A stretch of 64,000 nt of DNA from CACZQA01 sp050943615 (GTDB lineage Bacteria; Actinomycetota; Coriobacteriia; Coriobacteriales; QAMH01): the NCBI GenBank assembly GCA_050943615.1, contig JBMNPN010000002.1, positions 9,410 through 73,409 of the forward strand. Reading direction: 5' to 3'. The position numbers and the translations under genes are program-made. The notes beneath the pieces were generated by a model that was given only the letters and a program-made list of their open reading frames with translations, searched no databases and was not told the DNA's origin. Positions 60,587 to 64,000 of this stretch are shown in pieces. Each line of letters begins with the position of its first letter. The first letter of the stretch is position 1.

Positions 60587-63172
60587 ATGGCAGGCATGCG
60601 CGTGCACGAGTTGGCCAAGGAGTTCGGAATGTCTTCCAAAGAGCTCCTCGAGAAACTCCAGGAACTGAAGATACCGGCAAAGAACCACGCCTCTACGCTG
60701 GTCGATGCCTATGTCGAGAAGGTGCGCCAGGAGCTCGGACCAGAGCTCCAGGAACGTGCCAAGCAGATCGAGGCCGAGAAGCGCAAGGCTGCAGCCGAAA
60801 AGGCCAAGAAGGCAAAAGAGGAGCGCAAGAAGCTCGAAGAGGAGCACAAGAAGGACGTCGAGGCCGAGCTCGCCCGCCGCAAGGAGGAGCGCAAGCAGCG
60901 CGCCGAGGAAAAGGGCGACAAGGACGAAAAGGCCAAGAAGCCCGCTGAGAAGAAGGACGAGGGCAAACACGTCAACAGGCACTCGTCGGTCTTCGATGGG
61001 CTGCTCTCGCAGATCGCCTCTGAAAACGAGCGTCTCGAGCACGAGAAGGCCCAGCGCGAAGAGCAGAAGAAGGCCGAGGCCAAGAAGCGCGGTGGCCGTT
61101 CCTCTCAGGGCGGCCGTGGCTCTGATAACAGCAGCCCGTACCGCGAGAAGGGCGCCAAGAAGAAGAAAAAGCAGCAGCAGCGTCGCCGTCAGCAGCAGGA
61201 ATCGGTCGATTCTCCATCTGAGGACGACCGTTATCGCCAGATGGCGCATGCCGCCGAGCGCCTCGAGCGCAACAAGGTGCTCGAGGAGGCCCGTGCCGCC
61301 GTCGCCGAAGCGGAGCGCCAGTCCGGTGGCGGACGCCGCAAGAAGCGCAAAGAGCGCCGCGAGGCTGAAAAGGCCGCCAAGGCCGCCGAGGAGGCAGCCA
61401 AGAAGGCGGAGGCACTCGGTGTTTCCGTTGGGACCGTCACCGTCACGAGCGGTGTCACGGTCGGCGAGCTCGCCGATGCCCTCGACGTGCCCGGCAACGA
61501 GATCGTGAAGCGCCTGTTCCTGCTCGGAACGCCGCTCACCCTGACGCAGTCGATGAGCGACGACCTGGTCGAGCTCATCGCGGGGGACCTGGGCCGCGAG
61601 ATCAAGATCATCTCGCCGGAAGAGGAGATGCAGTTCACCTTCCACGACGATGAGAAGGACCTCAAACCGCGCCCGCCGGTCGTCACCGTCATGGGCCATG
61701 TCGACCACGGCAAGACTTCGCTGCTCGATGCCATCCGCCATTCCGGCGTGCAGCAGACCGAGGCCGGCGGCATCACGCAGGCCATCGGCGCCTCCGTCGT
61801 GTGGATCAACGGCCACCAGATCACCTTCATCGATACCCCTGGCCACGAGGCGTTCACTGCCATGCGCGCCCGCGGTGCCCAGGTCACCGACATCATCGTG
61901 CTCGTCGTCGCAGCAGACGATGGCGTCATGCCGCAGACCATCGAGGCCATCGACCACGCGCGTGCCGCCGACGTGCCGATTGTCGTCGCCATCAACAAGA
62001 TCGACAAGCCCGGCGCCAACCCCGAGCGCGTGAAGACCGAGCTGTCCGAGCACGGCGTCATCCCCGAGGAGTGGGGCGGTAACAACATGTTCGTCGAGGT
62101 CTCCGCCAAGCAGAAGCTCAACATCGACGAGCTGCTCGAGACGATCATCTTGCAGGCCGAGGTGCTCGAGCTCAAGGCCAACCCCGATACCACCGCCTCC
62201 GGCTTCGTCATCGAGGCGAACCTCGACAAGGGCCGTGGTCCGGTGGCGACCGTCATCGTCCAGCGCGGCACCCTGCACGTGGGCGACTCGCTTGTCGCCG
62301 GCGTGTGCTACGGCCATGTCCGCGCGCTCATCGACCCCAAGGGCAACAGCGTCGAAAGCGCCAAGCCCTCCGACCCGGTCGAGATCTTGGGCCTGCAGTC
62401 GGTGCCGAGCGCAGGCGATGAATTCGCCGTGTTCGAAGACGACTCCGAGGCACGCGACCTTGCGCAGGAGCGAGAGCTCAAGCAGCGCATGGCCCAGCAG
62501 GAGGCTCCGCGCCACGTCAGCCTGGAAGACCTCTTTGCCCGCATCGAGGAGGACAAGCTCGCCGAGCTCAACCTCATCATCAAGGCCGATACGCAAGGCT
62601 CCATCGAGGCTTTGCAGGGCCAGCTCGACAAGATGGACCAGTCCGAGGTGCGCATCAACGTCATCCGCTCTGCGGTCGGCGGCATCACCGAGACCGATGT
62701 CAACTTTGCCGCGGCATCCGATGCCATCATCATCGGCTTCAACGTCCGCCCGCAGGCAGGCGTGCGCGCTGCCGCCGAGCGCGAGAAGGTCGAGATTCGC
62801 CTGTACCGCGTCATCTACCAGGCGATCGAGGACATCAACGCCGCCCGCGTCGGCCTGCTCGCTCCCGAGGAGGTCGAGGTCGACACCGGCTCTGCCGAGG
62901 TTCGCGAGCTCTTCAAGATGCCCAAGGTCGGCACCATCGCCGGCTGCGTGGTGACGGAAGGCGAGATATCGGCAACCGACAAGGTCCGCATCGTGCGCGA
63001 TGACGTCATCGTCCACGATGGCACCATCGCCTCCATGCGCCACTACCGCGATGACGTCACCTCGGTCAAGGCAGGTACCGAGTGCGGCATCACGATCACG
63101 GATTACCAGGACATCAAGGAAGGCGACGTCATCGAGGGCTATCGCATCGAGCAGGTCGCCCGCAAGGAATAA
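60587..63172 (+). CDS. infB: Translation initiation factor IF-2
   Basis: This GTPase places initiator tRNA on the 30S subunit and promotes subunit joining. The 861 residues comprise an IF2-N domain (RVHELAKEFGMSSKELLEKL), a long charged, Lys/Glu/Arg-rich linker (about 65-290), then the G domain. G1 is GHVDHGKTSLLDAIR (about 367), G3 is DTPGHEAF and G4 is NKID. Domains II-IV end with EGDVIEGYRIEQVARKE. ATG 60587 directly follows the ylxR stop (TAGATG). Confidence 0.97.
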   Translation: MAGMRVHELAKEFGMSSKELLEKLQELKIPAKNHASTLVDAYVEKVRQELGPELQERAKQIEAEKRKAAAEKAKKAKEERKKLEEEHKKDVEAELARRKEERKQRAEEKGDKDEKAKKPAEKKDEGKHVNRHSSVFDGLLSQIASENERLEHEKAQREEQKKAEAKKRGGRSSQGGRGSDNSSPYREKGAKKKKKQQQRRRQQQESVDSPSEDDRYRQMAHAAERLERNKVLEEARAAVAEAERQSGGGRRKKRKERREAEKAAKAAEEAAKKAEALGVSVGTVTVTSGVTVGELADALDVPGNEIVKRLFLLGTPLTLTQSMSDDLVELIAGDLGREIKIISPEEEMQFTFHDDEKDLKPRPPVVTVMGHVDHGKTSLLDAIRHSGVQQTEAGGITQAIGASVVWINGHQITFIDTPGHEAFTAMRARGAQVTDIIVLVVAADDGVMPQTIEAIDHARAADVPIVVAINKIDKPGANPERVKTELSEHGVIPEEWGGNNMFVEVSAKQKLNIDELLETIILQAEVLELKANPDTTASGFVIEANLDKGRGPVATVIVQRGTLHVGDSLVAGVCYGHVRALIDPKGNSVESAKPSDPVEILGLQSVPSAGDEFAVFEDDSEARDLAQERELKQRMAQQEAPRHVSLEDLFARIEEDKLAELNLIIKADTQGSIEALQGQLDKMDQSEVRINVIRSAVGGITETDVNFAAASDAIIIGFNVRPQAGVRAAAEREKVEIRLYRVIYQAIEDINAARVGLLAPEEVEVDTGSAEVRELFKMPKVGTIAGCVVTEGEISATDKVRIVRDDVIVHDGTIASMRHYRDDVTSVKAGTECGITITDYQDIKEGDVIEGYRIEQVARKE

Positions 63173-63188
63173 CAAGGACTTTTCGACT

Positions 63189-63554
63189 ATGAAGCAAACT
63201 CCCGCTTCGCGCAGGGCATCCGAGGAGCTGCGGGTCAAGCTCGCGAACGTCATCATGTTCGAGATCTCAGACCCGCGCCTCGACCTGCTCACCATCACGG
63301 ACGTGGAAGTTTCCAAGGACCGCGAGGTCGCCAACGTCTACGTCACGGCAGACAAGAAAGACTACAAGCGCATCATGGAGGGCCTCGAGTCCGCCAAAGG
63401 ACGCATCCGATCGCTCGTGGGAAAGAGCCTCAACTGGCGCGTGACCCCCGAGCTCAGGTTCCGTCTCGACCCGTCGATCGACGAGGCGGAGCGCATTGCA
63501 AACGTGCTGGAGGAAGAACAGAGATGGCAGAACTCGACTACGGATCAGCAGTAG
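63189..63554 (+). CDS. rbfA: Ribosome-binding factor A
   Basis: Binds 16S rRNA during late 30S assembly. The 121 residues form a single KH-like domain with the typical SRRASEELRVKLANVI and ISDPRLDLLTITDVEVSKD, and ends with LRFRLDPSIDEAERI. ATG 63189 has AAGGA ten bases upstream; the frame open to 63000 lies in infB. It overlaps the next gene by 31 bases. Confidence 0.94.
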   Translation: MKQTPASRRASEELRVKLANVIMFEISDPRLDLLTITDVEVSKDREVANVYVTADKKDYKRIMEGLESAKGRIRSLVGKSLNWRVTPELRFRLDPSIDEAERIANVLEEEQRWQNSTTDQQ

Positions 63555-64000
63555 GGGTCGTCAAGGACGCGCGCAGCATCGTCGTGTGCGGACACGTGAA
63601 CCCCGACGGCGACTCACTGGGTTCGGTGCTCGCGGTGACGCTGGCCTTGCGCAGTGCCGGTCATCAGGTGACGCCGCTTCTGGCGACCCGCGATTGCCCC
63701 AAACCCTATGATTTCCTCGCAGGTTATGAGGACCTCACGCCCGCGTGCGAATACCATGCCGTCCCCGACCTGTTCATCTCGGTCGATGTGCCCAGCGCCG
63801 GGCGCATGGCCGATGGCGAGGCGGTCTTCAACCGCGCGCGCAAGACGATCGCCATCGACCACCACGAGGGCCCGGGCGACTTTGCCGACCTCAACTTCGT
63901 CGATTCCGATGCCGCTGCCGCCGGCATGCTCGTGTGGGATTTCATCGAGGCGCTCGGCATCGAGCGCACGCCCGAGATCGCGACCTGCTGCTACACGGCG
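63524..64000 (+). CDS. nrnA: DHH-family phosphoesterase, NrnA-like (3' end outside window)
   Basis: The frame beginning at ATG 63524 (MAELDYGSAVGVVKDA), preceded by GGAGGAAG, stays open to the window end. Metal-binding motifs of the DHH family are present: CGHVNPDGDSLGS (motif I), FISVDVPSAGRM (motif II) and IAIDHHEG (motif III). These are typical of NrnA, which degrades nanoRNA and dephosphorylates pAp. About 159 residues are visible, roughly half the usual length; the DHHA1 domain lies beyond the window. It overlaps rbfA by 31 bases, the order seen in many Gram-positive genomes. Confidence 0.88.
   Translation, partial: MAELDYGSAVGVVKDARSIVVCGHVNPDGDSLGSVLAVTLALRSAGHQVTPLLATRDCPKPYDFLAGYEDLTPACEYHAVPDLFISVDVPSAGRMADGEAVFNRARKTIAIDHHEGPGDFADLNFVDSDAAAAGMLVWDFIEALGIERTPEIATCCYTA

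Noticed and set aside
60197..63334. 1045-residue minus-strand open frame opposite infB
   Set aside because: Shadow of GC-rich coding sequence: the plus strand encodes IF-2 with all motifs, and the minus product is low complexity.

Overview
The window looks like a chromosomal segment of a high-GC, host-associated anaerobic actinobacterium, most likely of the class Coriobacteriia (Collinsella/Olsenella/Eggerthella relatives). This is inferred from high-GC codon use, BspA-type leucine-rich surface proteins with lysine-rich tails, a cytosolic molybdopterin oxidoreductase with a small Fe-S partner and a PucR regulator, and the housekeeping gene content. No sequence search was possible, so the genus is not claimed.

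Layout. (1) 1-15407: FecCD-type ABC importer (two permeases, ATPase), then MoxR ATPase, DUF58 protein and a TgpA/DUF4129-like membrane protein, then a substrate-binding lipoprotein, a 1589-residue surface protein and a solo ABC ATPase. (2) 15408-17100: GC-rich tandem repeats and three copies of a 78-nt palindrome around a nuclease-like gene. (3) 17232-22874: pta, a glycosyltransferase, prfA-prmC, a transglutaminase-fold protein and an HdeD-like membrane protein. (4) 22875-34743: hsp20, a DUF2064 transferase, cydAB, a second nuclease-like gene, a small duplicated-motif protein and leuS. These are separated by five intergenic arrays holding 17 copies of a ~66-nt palindromic repeat. (5) 34744-39577: Fe-S subunit and molybdopterin oxidoreductase, a zinc-ribbon protein and a PucR-family regulator. 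(6) 39697-54894: a second complete copy of the FecCD/ATPase/MoxR/DUF58/TgpA-like module on the minus strand, headed by a membrane-anchored surface protein. Divergent from it are a substrate-binding lipoprotein and a substrate-binding-like protein fused to a lysine-rich surface tail. (7) 55112-58169: aldo/keto reductase, flavin reductase, LysR regulator and an exported flavodoxin. (8) 58512-64000: rimP-nusA-ylxR-infB-rbfA-nrnA, the last cut by the window end.

The most notable feature is the duplicated ABC importer plus MoxR-DUF58-TgpA-like module, in the same gene order and with stop/start overlaps, each copy accompanied by its own substrate-binding lipoprotein and giant surface protein. I read it as one surface-capture and uptake system. 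The substrate is probably an iron chelate, haem or corrinoid by family; which one cannot be told. The MoxR-DUF58 part would be an assembly or remodelling module for it. The second notable feature is the two palindromic repeat families, each found next to a paralogue of a putative PD-(D/E)XK-like protein.
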